This document shows, piece by piece, positions 14,552 through 24,819 of a stretch of 64,000 nucleotides of DNA. The stretch comes from Rhexocercosporidium sp. MPI-PUGE-AT-0058. Taxonomy: Eukaryota; Ascomycota; Leotiomycetes; Helotiales. The notes beneath the pieces were generated by a model. It saw nothing but the letters and a program-made list of their open reading frames with translations. It did not search any database and was not told the origin of the DNA. The DNA lies in NCBI GenBank assembly GCA_020746875.1, contig JAGTJL010000014.1, positions 992,001 to 1,056,000 of the forward strand. The letters run 5' to 3'. The position numbers and the translations under genes were made by a program. Positions within the stretch are counted from its first letter, which is position 1, and every line of letters starts with the position of its first letter.

Positions 14552-15392
14552 ATGGCCTTCATAACCCCATACCTCCTACTTCTAATAACCGTCCTCCTCG
14601 TTCTCACAACAACCCACGCCGCCTCACCAGCAGACCTCCAGCCCCCCCCAAGATGAACACCAAAACTACCCCTTCACTCCCCTTTCATATGACCGGAACC
14701 ATCGGCGATATCGTCCTCAACCACACGGGAACAGTCCAGGAGATTTACACTCAACTAATTACCGAAAACCCTGATTTCAAACCTATGGAGTTGGATGATG
14801 TTGAGGAGGCTGCTGTTGAGGCTCGTGACAAGGTATGTGACCTTTTTTGTATCTAGATAACAGTGAACACGTTTGATATTCAACGCACTCAAGCTAACGA
14901 GTGAGGGACAGGGAAGTAAATCAGACTGGGCCTGTATCCCCGTTCCAGGTCAGAACTGGTACCCTGCCAAAGCCAGTGAAATCGACATCGGAATCGCTTA
15001 TCTCAAGAAAGTGAAAGCTTTATGCTGGGTCGATGGACATGCATGCTCGAGAATCTCTTGCTCGTGGGGTAGTGCCATTTCGCTTTGCAATGTCGTAAGT
15101 CTGCCCATCCGCTCTCATTCCTTTTCCTCTACTTTTCCTCTTTCGAAAGCGAGGCACCGAGTCTCTCTTTTCTTGTGGGAAATCAACGGGATATTGCTGA
15201 TCTTGCTGCTAGACACCGAATAAGATGGGCCTGTCCTGTGAATACATGGCATCTTATGCTCAAGACCTCCGTGATAGATGTACAGGAAATCTGGCTGGTT
15301 ACGGACGGAGAAGTAAAGACCATGTTGGAGGCCAGGCTTGGGATACGGATGGATACAACGTGAACGTTTATCAAGATGTGCATAATTGCTAA
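14552..15392 (+). CDS. Small cysteine-rich secreted protein, copy B; frameshift at a C8 run
   Basis: A signal peptide (MAFITPYLLLLITVLLVLTT) opens at 14552, but its frame stops at 14654-14656 just after a run of eight C (14642-14649). The mature part continues in another frame from the next codons (MTGTIGDIVLNHTGT). Exons that splice cleanly are 14552-14832, 14912-15094 and 15213-15392. The mature part keeps CIPVPGQNWYPAKASEIDIG, CWVDGHACSRISCSWGSA, SCEYMASYAQDL and GGQAWDTDGYNVNV. One base too few in the C run explains the break. Copy B lacks the intron that copy A has just before the shared MASY motif. Function unknown; the paired copies and Cys pattern are typical of fungal secreted small proteins. 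Confidence 0.65.
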
Positions 15393-15620
15393 GTTCGCGG
15401 TTGTTCTACACAAATTGCAATTGAGAATGCTTTTTGTGCGGTCTGGAAAGTTAGCTAGCTAGCTGGTTGATAGACTTCTTTTGAGATACCCCGATTTTGA
15501 GCGTATGTTCTGCCATAACATTGGATTTTTGCAGCGTTCCACAACTGAATTTTTCTCCAAGCTGGTCGATGCAAAACAATGTTCATACAATCTTACACTT
15601 TCAGCCGATTTTTCCACATT

Positions 15621-16524
15621 TTAAGGAGAAGCAAACTTATAGTTGTACTGCTCCTTCGCCTTCTCACCCAAATCCTTCAACTTATCCTCCGCCTCCTTAA
15701 AGCCCTCCTCCTCTTTCAACCTCCTCTGATACGCCTCATTGACAATCCTACTCTCCCCCGGAACAGCAAGACCCTTCTTCACCGCCGGTCTCGCAACAAT
15801 ACTCTTCCACCACCTCTCCACATTCGGGAACTTAGCGAGATCCACACCAGCGAAGTACGAGACGTTCACCCAGCTGAAACTAGCAATGTCGGCGATGCTG
15901 TACTTGCCGCGACCAGGACCGACGAGATAGTCGCGGTCTGCGAGCTGGGTGTCTAAGATGCCGTACAGACGCTCGCTTTCGCCGACGTAGCGCTGCGTGG
16001 GGTAGGGGATACGCTCCTTAGCGAGGCGGTAGAAGTGGTTGGCTTGACCTTGCATTGGGCCCTGGATACCATCAGTCAACAGCTACCCGGGAATCTCAAA
16101 ATTCCCAAACAGAGCAGCACTAGAAAAGTTAAGAACATACCAAACCACCATGCTGCCAAGCAACCCACTGCTCGCACCGACTCAAATCATCCGCATCCGC
16201 AAAGCTGAATTTATGCTCGGGATCATAATGTCTCGTCAGATACGACAAGATAGCTGCGCCCTCAAAAACAGAGAAATCATTACGGTCGTGATCGACGATA
16301 GCTGGGATGCGGCCATTGGGAGAAAATTTCGTGAACCAGGGCTCCTTTTGGATATTCTCCATGATGTTGATGCTCTGGAAGACATACTCCTTTCCGTAAG
16401 CGGCTTTCAGCTCCTCGAGGATGATGGAGGCTTTGTGGCCGTTGGGCGTGCCGAATGCGAGGAGCTCGATGCCGGATTTGGCGATGAGACCGGTTGGTCT
16501 GTCTGAGGAGGAGGAGGAAGACAT
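15621..16524 (-). CDS. Glutathione S-transferase, Ure2p-like
   Basis: Cytosolic GST that conjugates glutathione to electrophiles, related to Ure2p/GTT-type fungal enzymes. Two exons, 16524-16141 and 16061-15621, give 274 aa. Residues about 17-100 form the thioredoxin-like domain (IELLAFGTPNGHKASIILEE, NGRIPAIVDH, VFEGAAILSYL). The helical domain follows, with PMQGQANHFYRLAKERIPYP and YSIADIASFSWVNVSYFAG. I chose the start MSSSSSSDRPTGL because it fits the family length. An upstream in-frame ATG at about 16659 would add a hydrophobic/basic leader (MRLLFRFILLAF) and cannot be excluded as an alternative, organelle-targeted start. Confidence 0.9.
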
Positions 16525-17047
16525 GGTGCGGAGGGATGTGGTGGATATTTGAAATTGGATTTGTGTGAGGTGTTTGGAGGTTTGGTAGATTCGTCGGAGG
16601 GGTGAGTTGAACATGAAGAGTGTAAAGGCGAGGAGGATGAAGCGGAAGAGGAGGCGCATGAAGTGCTTTATATATAATTCTTGTATTGGCTTTTTATCTA
16701 GAGAGAGATCGGACTTTATGTGGAATGATGCATTGGCCAATTGTAACAATTGTAATGCTTTATAATCAGCCAGCTTGGGTGGAATTGTGGTCTGCTGGTT
16801 ATTTCAAAGCAGTGCTCTGGTGGGGCAGAACGATGATGTCAGCTCGGCTCAGCCCCTCCACCATTGGCGTCCAGCAATCGGGAATAACGAATGGTGCAAA
16901 CTGCCGGCGGGAGATCTGCGTCTGGGGTAAAAGGGACACTTGGTGCCTTTTGTAATCATATTTTTTATAAAGGAAGAAATATTACTATACTCATCTTGCT
17001 TCAATGGTAAAGTGCATTTGGCGTCTTGGAGTTACTGGATCATCGCA
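16525..17047. other. Upstream region of the GST gene
   Basis: About 520 bases with the GST promoter on the left side. No supported gene. Confidence 0.4.
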
Positions 17048-17262
17048 CCAGGGGGTGCAGCTATTCGTGATACCGCGAAAATTGGAAAACGTCGCAAAAG
17101 CTGACAACGCAACTAAGTAAAGTTTAATAAACTGGATACGTAGTTGAAGAATAGCATTCTCTACTTTTACACTGTAGAAATTGATTGCGGAATTCCATTG
17201 TGGCGAGAAATAAGGTTGCCAACAAAAGTCATCGTATCACGAATTCCTGCACCCCCTGGTGT
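17046..17262. mobile_element. Small inverted-repeat element (MITE-like), about 215 bp
   Basis: Two arms of about 28 bases are inverted copies: CACCAGGGGGTGCAG then TATTCGTGATAC at about 17048-17075, and the reverse complement at about 17232-17260, with only two or three differences. The interior (about 155 bp) has no ORF and is AT-richer than the arms. A short direct TCG flanks both ends, which could be a 3-bp target duplication. This fits a non-autonomous DNA transposon; the superfamily cannot be assigned. Confidence 0.6.
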
Positions 17263-17485
17263 CGTTTGAAATTTGAGAAGTTCGGATAGAGCCATAGCAG
17301 TTTTCACCAGCTCTTGCTTTCAGAATCCTGCTAAGGCTTCAACTATGCTATAAAAGTATTACTCAGATGGCACTAAGTAGTAGGCTGCGCATTTTTCGAC
17401 CTAATAGGTACCTAATGGACGTGAATTTCTATTATATCTCACTTAAATTTTATCGGGGTAACTCAGACTTATAGTGCGAATGATA

Positions 17486-19201
17486 CTATTCGCGAATTTC
17501 GTAAGTTTTGATATTTTTACCCTCAAAATGCCATGAGGACAAGGGTGGCATGGGCCCATGGGTACCCATTGGGTCGAAAAATGCGCAGCCTAGGACTCGA
17601 TCAAGTCGCACCTGCGAACCCTTTTTCGAGATATCGCCGGCAAAAACGAGGATACGAAAGTGCGCATCACAGGTGAAACGGTGGTGTGCAAAGATAGGTA
17701 CGCTATCTGATTGGTTCACCATCTGGAAGTCTGGCAGGCGCATGCCCGGCATAAGGTTCGTGGCTACGGCAGGGTGGGTCGAGCTTGCTGTCTCAGTATC
17801 TCTCACAATAATCGAAGGCGGTTACCTTATTCCGACACCGGTGGTAAATTTCTGGTCAGCGAGGTATGTTATCAGAAAGTCATCCGGTGTGACATCTGTC
17901 CGATCAAAGAACTCCAGATATTTCCTGTCGAATTCAATGAGAGCTTGAGCAACGGGCCGCCTTTCGTCCTGGTACGAAGTATGTGGACAATATCTTCATG
18001 TTACCTTTCTTCTCCAGGCAGTGGCGCAATTTCCAGCCGATATTATAATCATCTTGTATACTAGTATTCATACCTTGACCTGCCTTCGGAGACTGTGTGT
18101 GGACTGCATCGCCGGCCAAGAAGATTTTGTCGTAGCGGGAGAACTCATCTGCGACTCGCTGGCCGACACAATATGCTGACCACCAAGGGATGCTGGCTGC
18201 CTCGAGAGTATAGGGGGCTAGTATGGCCTGTGCTGCTTTCAGAATGCTATCTGCATTGATTTTCTTAGCGTCAAGCGAAGAATGTCGATTTCCGCCGTCC
18301 ATGCTAATGTAAAGTCGCACAAGTCTGTTCTCCCGTAGTTCCATGGATGGAATGAACCACGAAAACTTTGCGAATGTCTGGAAAGTTGGTTTTCGGCATG
18401 ACTTTCACCATTCCTGTTAAGTGTCGGCACCATTGAGTTTGTAATGTCCAAAACTTTACCTACCCCACGTTGAGTCTGTCAGATCTCCTGCAAAATTGAT
18501 ATTGTGCTGTTTCCGTACCCAGCTACGAGCACCATCGCTTCCAATCACATATTTTGCATGAACTGTTTCTCGAACGCCGTCAAGACCGTTTTCCAGGATC
18601 GCGGTAATAGGGTATGCTGCTGGCTCATGTAAAAGATCCCCGTCAATGTGTAGATCGGCTGGGCACGTATCCCAGCTCACTTGAACGCTTTCATGCTTCT
18701 TGGGGTTCTCACATATCAAGCGCTCAATGATCCCTTTAGAGAATATTGTAGTTAGCTTGATTTCTCAGAGTTTTGGGGTATTGGTTGAGGATATTCCACC
18801 TTGATCTAACATCACACCTCTCCGCTTCATTAGCTCCTCCACACGGTCGGGCATCGTCATTGTCCGCTGAATAACACCGTTTAAATCGACATCCCACAGA
18901 TAGATTTCCTCAAAGCGGAGACACTCATTTAGGATAGCGTCGCCAAGTCCAAAACTGTCCAAAACTGTCAAAAACTTCGATCGACATACTCTTCAGACTG
19001 TCTGCCTTACCAAGAGTAAGGGCGCCCGATTTTTTGTGGACTATTCTTACGCTCAGGCTGGTTCCATTGAAACAATTTGCAGCGGTCAAACAGTCGAGAC
19101 AAAATTAGAAAAGCTAAGTCTTAGACTCGGTAATGGACGACAAACCTAGCTGGACCAGCACCAACGATCAGCATGTCTACGTTACTTGACTTGGACGACA
19201 T
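17486..19201 (-). pseudogene. Decayed FAD-dependent monooxygenase (phenol 2-monooxygenase-like)
   Basis: Starts with MSSKSSNVDMLIVGAGPA (Rossmann FAD motif). Family blocks follow in order: SVRIVHKKS, DSFGLGDAILNE, a middle block with VIGSDGARSWVRKQ, WWSAYCVGQRVADEFSRYD, then the FAD-binding FLAGDAVHTQSPKAGQGMN and a C-terminal lobe FRILVFAGD. Several lesions are visible. A 10-base tandem copy (acagttttgg twice, near 18950-18972) breaks the frame after IEVFD. A further frame change lies near 18340-18350, before MELRENRLVRLY, and another near 17965-17975. An in-frame TAA sits at 17822-17824, where a Tyr is expected before PPSIIV. Each block is recognisable but no continuous reading exists, so the gene is most likely dead. 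It lies next to an intact peptide transporter. Confidence 0.82.
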
Positions 19202-19851
19202 GGTTTCGTCACGTATTTCAACGCAAATCTTCAAAGAGAAATAGGCTGTACATCGATTGTGAAAGCTGTGAAGGATGTTTGTATTGGATCTGCGCAGTAT
19301 GATATTGCCCTGTATGCACTGAGGTTTTTCCATGATAAAGTGTTCGGTGTCGTATTTTTTCGCTTCTAGGATCGATTGAGCCGACCCCGAATCATCGGGC
19401 TCAACTTATGTATAGGACATAAGTGGGCACCGATTTTCGGCAACGGCGCTTTTATTATGGCCTTGAAAAGGCGTTTTGATATCGAGTTATCTTGGGGTAG
19501 CTAGAGTTAGTACTTACAACCAGCAAGCTATCACAAGCAAGGAACCTCTTCTTAGATGCTCTCGTTGAACGTATCAAAGGTTGAAAATCAGGTCTTGTAA
19601 GGAACTAAAAACAGTCCCCGCCCTATCCAAGATAAGTAGTATGTGACTTGCTTACTGTTGCCACTTTTGGCTTAGACAAAGATGTTTGTGATTCAAATAT
19701 TTGGTTTACATGATCATTCACATAATGCTTCGGGAAGTTGGAAGACATGTACTAGGCTCATATTGTGGCATCTGATTAGAAACCACAACATGACGCGCCT
19801 ATGCGCAAACCACTATAGCGGCTGAACCGTTTAACCCATATAACTTCCTCC
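19202..19851. other. Spacer between the monooxygenase remnant and the POT transporter
   Basis: 650 bases: upstream of the minus-strand remnant and downstream of the transporter stop. No gene or clear repeat is seen. Confidence 0.4.
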
Positions 19852-21976
19852 TCAAAGTATCACCCTCTCCTCTTTGTCCAAATGGCCAAAGATTAGCCAC
19901 ATCAGAACAGTACTCGCAGCCATCAAAGCAGCCAAGACAGAATACAACGTTACCAGCTTCGGATCCTGAGCTAGCGGACTAAGACCCAAAGCCAAGCAGC
20001 TCCCAATACCTGCCATCACAAGCCATATGGCCTGTACTAAGCTCTTCATACTCTGAGGAGCTCGGTTGTAGGCATACTCCGTGCCTGTTGTGCAACAAAA
20101 AACTTCGGCAACTTCACCACTGAAATAGATCGGTAACTGTAAGAAGACACTGATGTTGTTTGGAATCTTGTTGTGGCCAGCTGGGCAACTGAGAGGGTGG
20201 TCGTAGCATGGTCCAGTGCGATATATGAGATGCTGAACTACTGCAGCATATGCCATCGATAAAGAGAGAATGCCAAATCCAACAGTGATGCGTGCCACCG
20301 GACCGAAAGCTATACGATGGCGAGTGAGGTATGGATACAGACTTTTTTGGATTATCGGTGCGACAATAATACCTGCGAGAGCACCAGCGATCTTCAACAT
20401 GTCGTTTGGGATACCGTAGGTCACCATCTGGCCAGCTTGCGAGATGAGGTTATTGAATGTTTGATTGAAACAGAGCCAGTGGATGGGAAACAAGAGACTG
20501 TATGCATTGCACTGTTAGCAAATCGCGACTGCTGAATATTGTATAGTTAAAATAACGAGGAGCAACTCACAGTACACGACATGTCAGCAGACTAGTCTTG
20601 ATGTTTTCAACGAGATCGTCAGTCCAAGACACAACTCGGTTGTGATGAGAGAGTTGAGATGCCGGTTTTGCAGAATCCATATTAAATCCATGCCTTATCC
20701 CGCACCAGAGCGCTGCAGCTATTTTGGGGACTATATCTTGTGTTGGTTTATGCTTGACTTTTTTCACCGGTCAATTTTTACACGTATTTGAGGTCTCAAA
20801 CACCACTCAAGTGTACTTACTATATTTTGTCTTTCCCACCAAGATTGGAATCAGTGCGCACCACATAACAAAACATGGCACAAGATATGCAGCCCAGAAC
20901 CCAACATATCGCTCCAGAATTGGGGTGCTGTCGGCGAAAACTCCCCCAACATTCTCAGCCCTACCATGGTAAAGTGAGTATATTTGAGTTGTTGTTACCC
21001 GTGTGAATCATGAATTACCAATAATAGACATTGAATATATATGTAATTGTGAGTTCTCTGCTCGTAACAACTTTCTCACCCGATTTTAGAAATTTGATAC
21101 GGAAATTGGTCTCCTCATACTGGTCGGCTAGATCTCAAGTCAGAAAAGCCTCTAGCGCTGGGATTTCATATCGTGCTGACCTATGAGAGGGACCACAGTT
21201 GTCTTGAAAGCACCGGATCCTACGGAGAGAAAGATGATTGCAACGATTACTCCTGGTAGACCAGCAGTAGTCGATATCTTCGGAAATGAGGTAGCCAATA
21301 GCACAGAAGCTCCGATGGCTTCTACTCTGCAAAATATAAGCGTTGAAAACGGGTTAGTCTTCGCTGATGACTTACACAGCAGATATGACAACCGTGTTGT
21401 AGCGGCCGAGCATATTATCTGCTATCACTGCGGCGGGAATTGGTGTTACATAAGACGATATCATCAATGCATTCACGATGTTCGAGGCGATGGCTTGGCC
21501 GAGTCCGAGTGCACCTGGGATTCCCCCTCCTGGAGCATGCTGCAAGTAATTTTCTGTCATCACGATCAGCTAATTTACTCGATATGAGACTCTTTCGGAT
21601 GTACGTACGCAATGGTGCAGTGGCACCATACCACACGAATCTTTCACAGATACCTATTGCACATACTGCCCATGTTTGAGCTGGAATATCATCAACAACA
21701 TGGAGAAGGTTCTCCACTTCGCTCGCCGTAGCAATACGACGGTCGGATGTCTGCGCCGGGGATCTGAATACTTCTGACACGGGATGTTCTCCTTCAAGCT
21801 GCTTGATGCTCGGTGGAGATGCTTTTTCCGTGTGGGCACATCTGCTGTGAACTTGCTGTTAGAGCTGCTGCCTTACAAACGTGCTCTTCAAAAATAATCA
21901 AAACATACATGGATTCAGCAGGGGCAATCTCCATGCCTTTGGCTAAGCAATGATCATCATTATTTGCCTCTGACAT
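19852..21976 (-). CDS. Proton-coupled oligopeptide transporter (POT/PTR2 family)
   Basis: Plasma-membrane importer of di/tripeptides driven by protons. Eight exons (21976-21909, 21841-21609, 21553-21376, 21326-21181, 21127-21019, 20960-20821, 20757-20571, 20497-19852) join to 568 aa with every phase consistent. Family marks: ICERFVWYGATAPLQNYLQH in helix 1, PIPAAVIADNMLGRYNTV in helices 2-3, GVIVAIIFLSVGSGAFKTTV in helix 4-5, ADQYEE, and IPNNISVFLQLPIYFSGEVA followed by GTEYAYNRAPQSMKSLVQA in the C-terminal half, the PTR2 signature region. The loop after VGKTKY is short and basic. The tail ends HLDKEERVIL. The gene seems intact beside a decayed monooxygenase. The start at 21976 is preferred over one seven codons upstream (21997). 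Confidence 0.92.
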
Positions 21977-23367
21977 TATTAGTTGTTTGGTATACAACTA
22001 CGGATGCTGGACGTTTGACAATGTGCTAAAAGTATCTTCGTCCCATACCATCGAGGAACGATGAACAAGGCCGGATCAAGATTCGCCTGAGACTTGAACG
22101 AACTTCTGCTACGCAGTGGGGCCAGCACAGTCGCATGTACTGACCGAAATTCCGACAGACCGAAATGCTCGTTAGCCCAAAATCCAAGAGACCGAAATGA
22201 TAGACCGAATGACGAATATCAAATGACAATTCCGCAATATAGATGTGACCTTCCTCAACGAAATTCGGCTTATCAAGGCACAGTATGCCAACCCATCAGT
22301 ATCCAACAACTCTCTCCACTATATGGAGGTATTATCCGTCCAATGAAAGAGGGTAGAAGTACCCAAAGTCCGAGGTCGAATATTTGTGACTTGTGAGCAT
22401 GTTTTCAAGTGCGATAATAGGCTCGCACCCACCCTTGCTACGTGGAGCACACCCACACCGAGCACTCTTGCTACGCGGAGTAGACCCGCTGATACACGAA
22501 GGTAGCACCAGTAACGACATACATGAGATAAGCTGTGTAAGGCTTCAGTCTCTTGTATTCGTTAAAGCAGTGGACCTGATCCGTTGAGTGGGGTAGTTAA
22601 ATATAGCCGTGCACTGAGAGATCTTAATATCGGAGTCGGTTTGTTGCATTGTGTTTACCACAATATTTTGAATTTGGTAGGCTCTGATTGGCCCCAGCAA
22701 GAATGACAGGCAAAATCTGTTTCCGAGAAAGCAAGGAAACCACATGTTCTGGAGCACAAGCTTAGGCAGTATGTGCAACCGGCCGCTGACCGGTTATCCC
22801 TAAACTAAGATGTTGTTGAGGCTAGGTAGGCTTGGTGTACTCTGTACGTAGGAGAATTAAGTGGCTGATTGAGGCACGTGCGGAACATCAGAAGTAAAGT
22901 ACTAACCACGAATTTTCACAACACAAAATGATTCAAAATCTAATCCGTCTTTGTCGATGCTCTAAAAATAGGTCTTAAATCTTTTGGCCCTTTTTCTATA
23001 AGAATTGATTAGACAGTTGTGAGTAAAAACGCGACAACTTCGCACTCCCGCGACTCGCCAAAATCGGCCACTTAATTCTCCTACGGACAGGTACTGTAGG
23101 TACGCAATTATCCGCAAACCAACAAACAAGCGAGAACGCAGGAAGTCGACAGAGCACCTACTTTTCAACACTGAATTGCAACTTCATTTATTGATTAAGA
23201 TTCTTCAAAAGCTCACTGTAGACTCACCAGAAGCAACTTTACACTCTCATACTTATAATCAGCAAAAATTAGTCGGATAATCAGTCACTACAGAGCACTC
23301 AAACGATTTCGAAAGCGACTACGCGACTACACGAGTACTATACCACTCGCTCATCTCCCATCACACC
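21977..23367. other. Upstream region of the POT gene, with a small element
   Basis: About 1.4 kb without a gene. Near 22435-22490 a motif cttgctacg[t/c]ggag occurs twice within about 35 bases. The inverted-repeat element at 22836-23094 is listed separately. The promoter of the Zn2Cys6 gene would lie in the last few hundred bases. Confidence 0.4.
22836..23094. mobile_element. Inverted-repeat element (MITE-like), about 250 bp
   Basis: The arm at 22843-22870 (TGTACGTAGGAGAATTAAGT then GGCTGATT) is matched in reverse complement at 23062-23089 with two mismatches. The similarity extends a few bases outward to GTAC on both sides. The interior of about 190 bases has no ORF. The structure suits a non-autonomous DNA transposon, though a chance or regulatory palindrome is not excluded. 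It lies about 270 bases upstream of the short Zn2Cys6 gene. Confidence 0.6.
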
Positions 23368-23841
23368 ATGGAAGATGAAACCGGTCGGCAAGCCGCTTGC
23401 AACCGATGTCGAGGTCAGAAACTCAGATGCATCGGCGTGATAAATCCAATTTTCAAGTCACGGAGTCGACTCCAGCGCAGTGAGATTCCATGCGAGCGGT
23501 GTAAGAGAGTCAAAGTTGTTTGTTACAGTATCCGACCTGCACCACGACGAACACTTAATTCAGACGCAAATAACGGCAAAACAATATCTTTCGTACCGGG
23601 ATCGCCTCCGGATCCTGATGGACCTCCTTCGGTGTTGATGAGTCCAGCATCACCCAGATCTGGGTCGAAAGCACCACGAATTGACCAATCTATTGCCCAA
23701 AATCACCAGCAAACCACTTCAACCGGATCAGAGAAGAGCCTAGAGGTGGAGGAGACAGCTAGTGATGTAGATGCATCGGCTACAGGCATCGGTGCGTCGG
23801 CAATAGCAACAGCAACAACAACAAGCGACGGTGACGAATGA
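23368..23841 (+). CDS. Short Zn(II)2Cys6 zinc-cluster protein
   Basis: A single-exon 157-aa protein. Residues about 8-53 carry a fungal binuclear zinc cluster: ACNRCRGQKLRCIG, a long loop, then PCERCKRVKVVCY (C-x2-C-x6-C ... C-x2-C-x6-C), which normally binds CGG-containing DNA. The loop of about 22 residues between the two halves is longer than usual. The rest is Ser/Thr/Pro-rich and low complexity, with no fungal regulatory domain (usual factors are 400-900 aa). It may be a stand-alone DNA-binding protein acting as a competitor, or the N-terminal relic of a full-length factor. No continuation is found downstream. Confidence 0.75.
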   Translation: MEDETGRQAACNRCRGQKLRCIGVINPIFKSRSRLQRSEIPCERCKRVKVVCYSIRPAPRRTLNSDANNGKTISFVPGSPPDPDGPPSVLMSPASPRSGSKAPRIDQSIAQNHQQTTSTGSEKSLEVEETASDVDASATGIGASAIATATTTSDGDE

Positions 23842-24819
23842 ACAGCAGCGAATAGCGAGCAATAGACGAGGAGGGCAGGGCAGGCAGACGAGCATCGTTC
23901 GTGGCTTGGAAGTGCTGGGAAACTACCCACCAAGCCCAAGCTCAAGATCAACATCAATATCTAACAATTTTTATCAATATCTTGAAAGAGTGGATCATTC
24001 ATACAACAAAGTCGACATTAAAGTCGACAAGTCGACCAGAGCATAACAAAGATGGCGAAAGAGAGAAAGGAAGAAGGAAGGAAGGAAAGAGAGATGGTGG
24101 AGATTTGTTCATTTATTTCTCAGATACTATCTCTTGATCCAATTGAGCAGAAATTTCGCTCTCTCATCTTCGCAGAACGAAAACACCCGCCAACCCGCTA
24201 TGCGCCGCTAGTTCACCATCTCAACTCATCTTCGCAGTCCATGCCTGCTCCTGATCACGGGCAGCAATACCAACACTGGCAACAGCAGCCGCATCGCTGC
24301 TTCTTCGTATATATACATCGTACAAGACTCTCCCCCAAAGTTCAAAGGTTCAAATCAGATCAAAAGCTCGCTCCAGAAACGCCTGCCCCGCAAGCTCGCG
24401 CGCCGATCAAAGTGACAGGCACGCCCAAAAAAAGCGCAAACCAAAAAAATCAAGTATATCTGCATGCTCATGTCCATGTCCATCTACTTTTTGCCTTTCC
24501 TCTCTCTCCCTTCTTTCCTTTCCATTCCGTCTTTTGCTTTTTCTTTCTTTCAAGTTGAACTTTTGATCTTCCGTTTCCGTTTCGTCTCTTGTAATTTCCC
24601 TTTCCCAAGTCTCTACTTCTTCGGTTCGTCCATTCTAGATCGTACAATTTCAAAGCTCAACTGAAAACATGCCTCCTATCTCATCCAAGGAGGTTGAAAG
24701 AACAGCAAGGCAAAGGCCGTAAAATAGAGCAAGGCGTGGCGCAGAGGTGAAAAGCAAATACAACGAATCGAAAGCGCTCGTAGGACATCCCATCTCTCAT
24801 ATCATCTCGTCGCGCAAGA
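23842..24819. other. Intergenic region, 3' flanks of converging genes
   Basis: About 980 bases. It has purine-rich (24050-24095) and pyrimidine-rich (24490-24560) stretches that create open frames with no protein-like content. No gene is supported. Confidence 0.4.

Noticed and set aside
24052..24558. A 168-codon + frame between the zinc-cluster and GDS1-type genes
   Set aside because: It is made by purine- and pyrimidine-rich stretches and ends in a Phe/Ser-rich run; no protein-like pattern.
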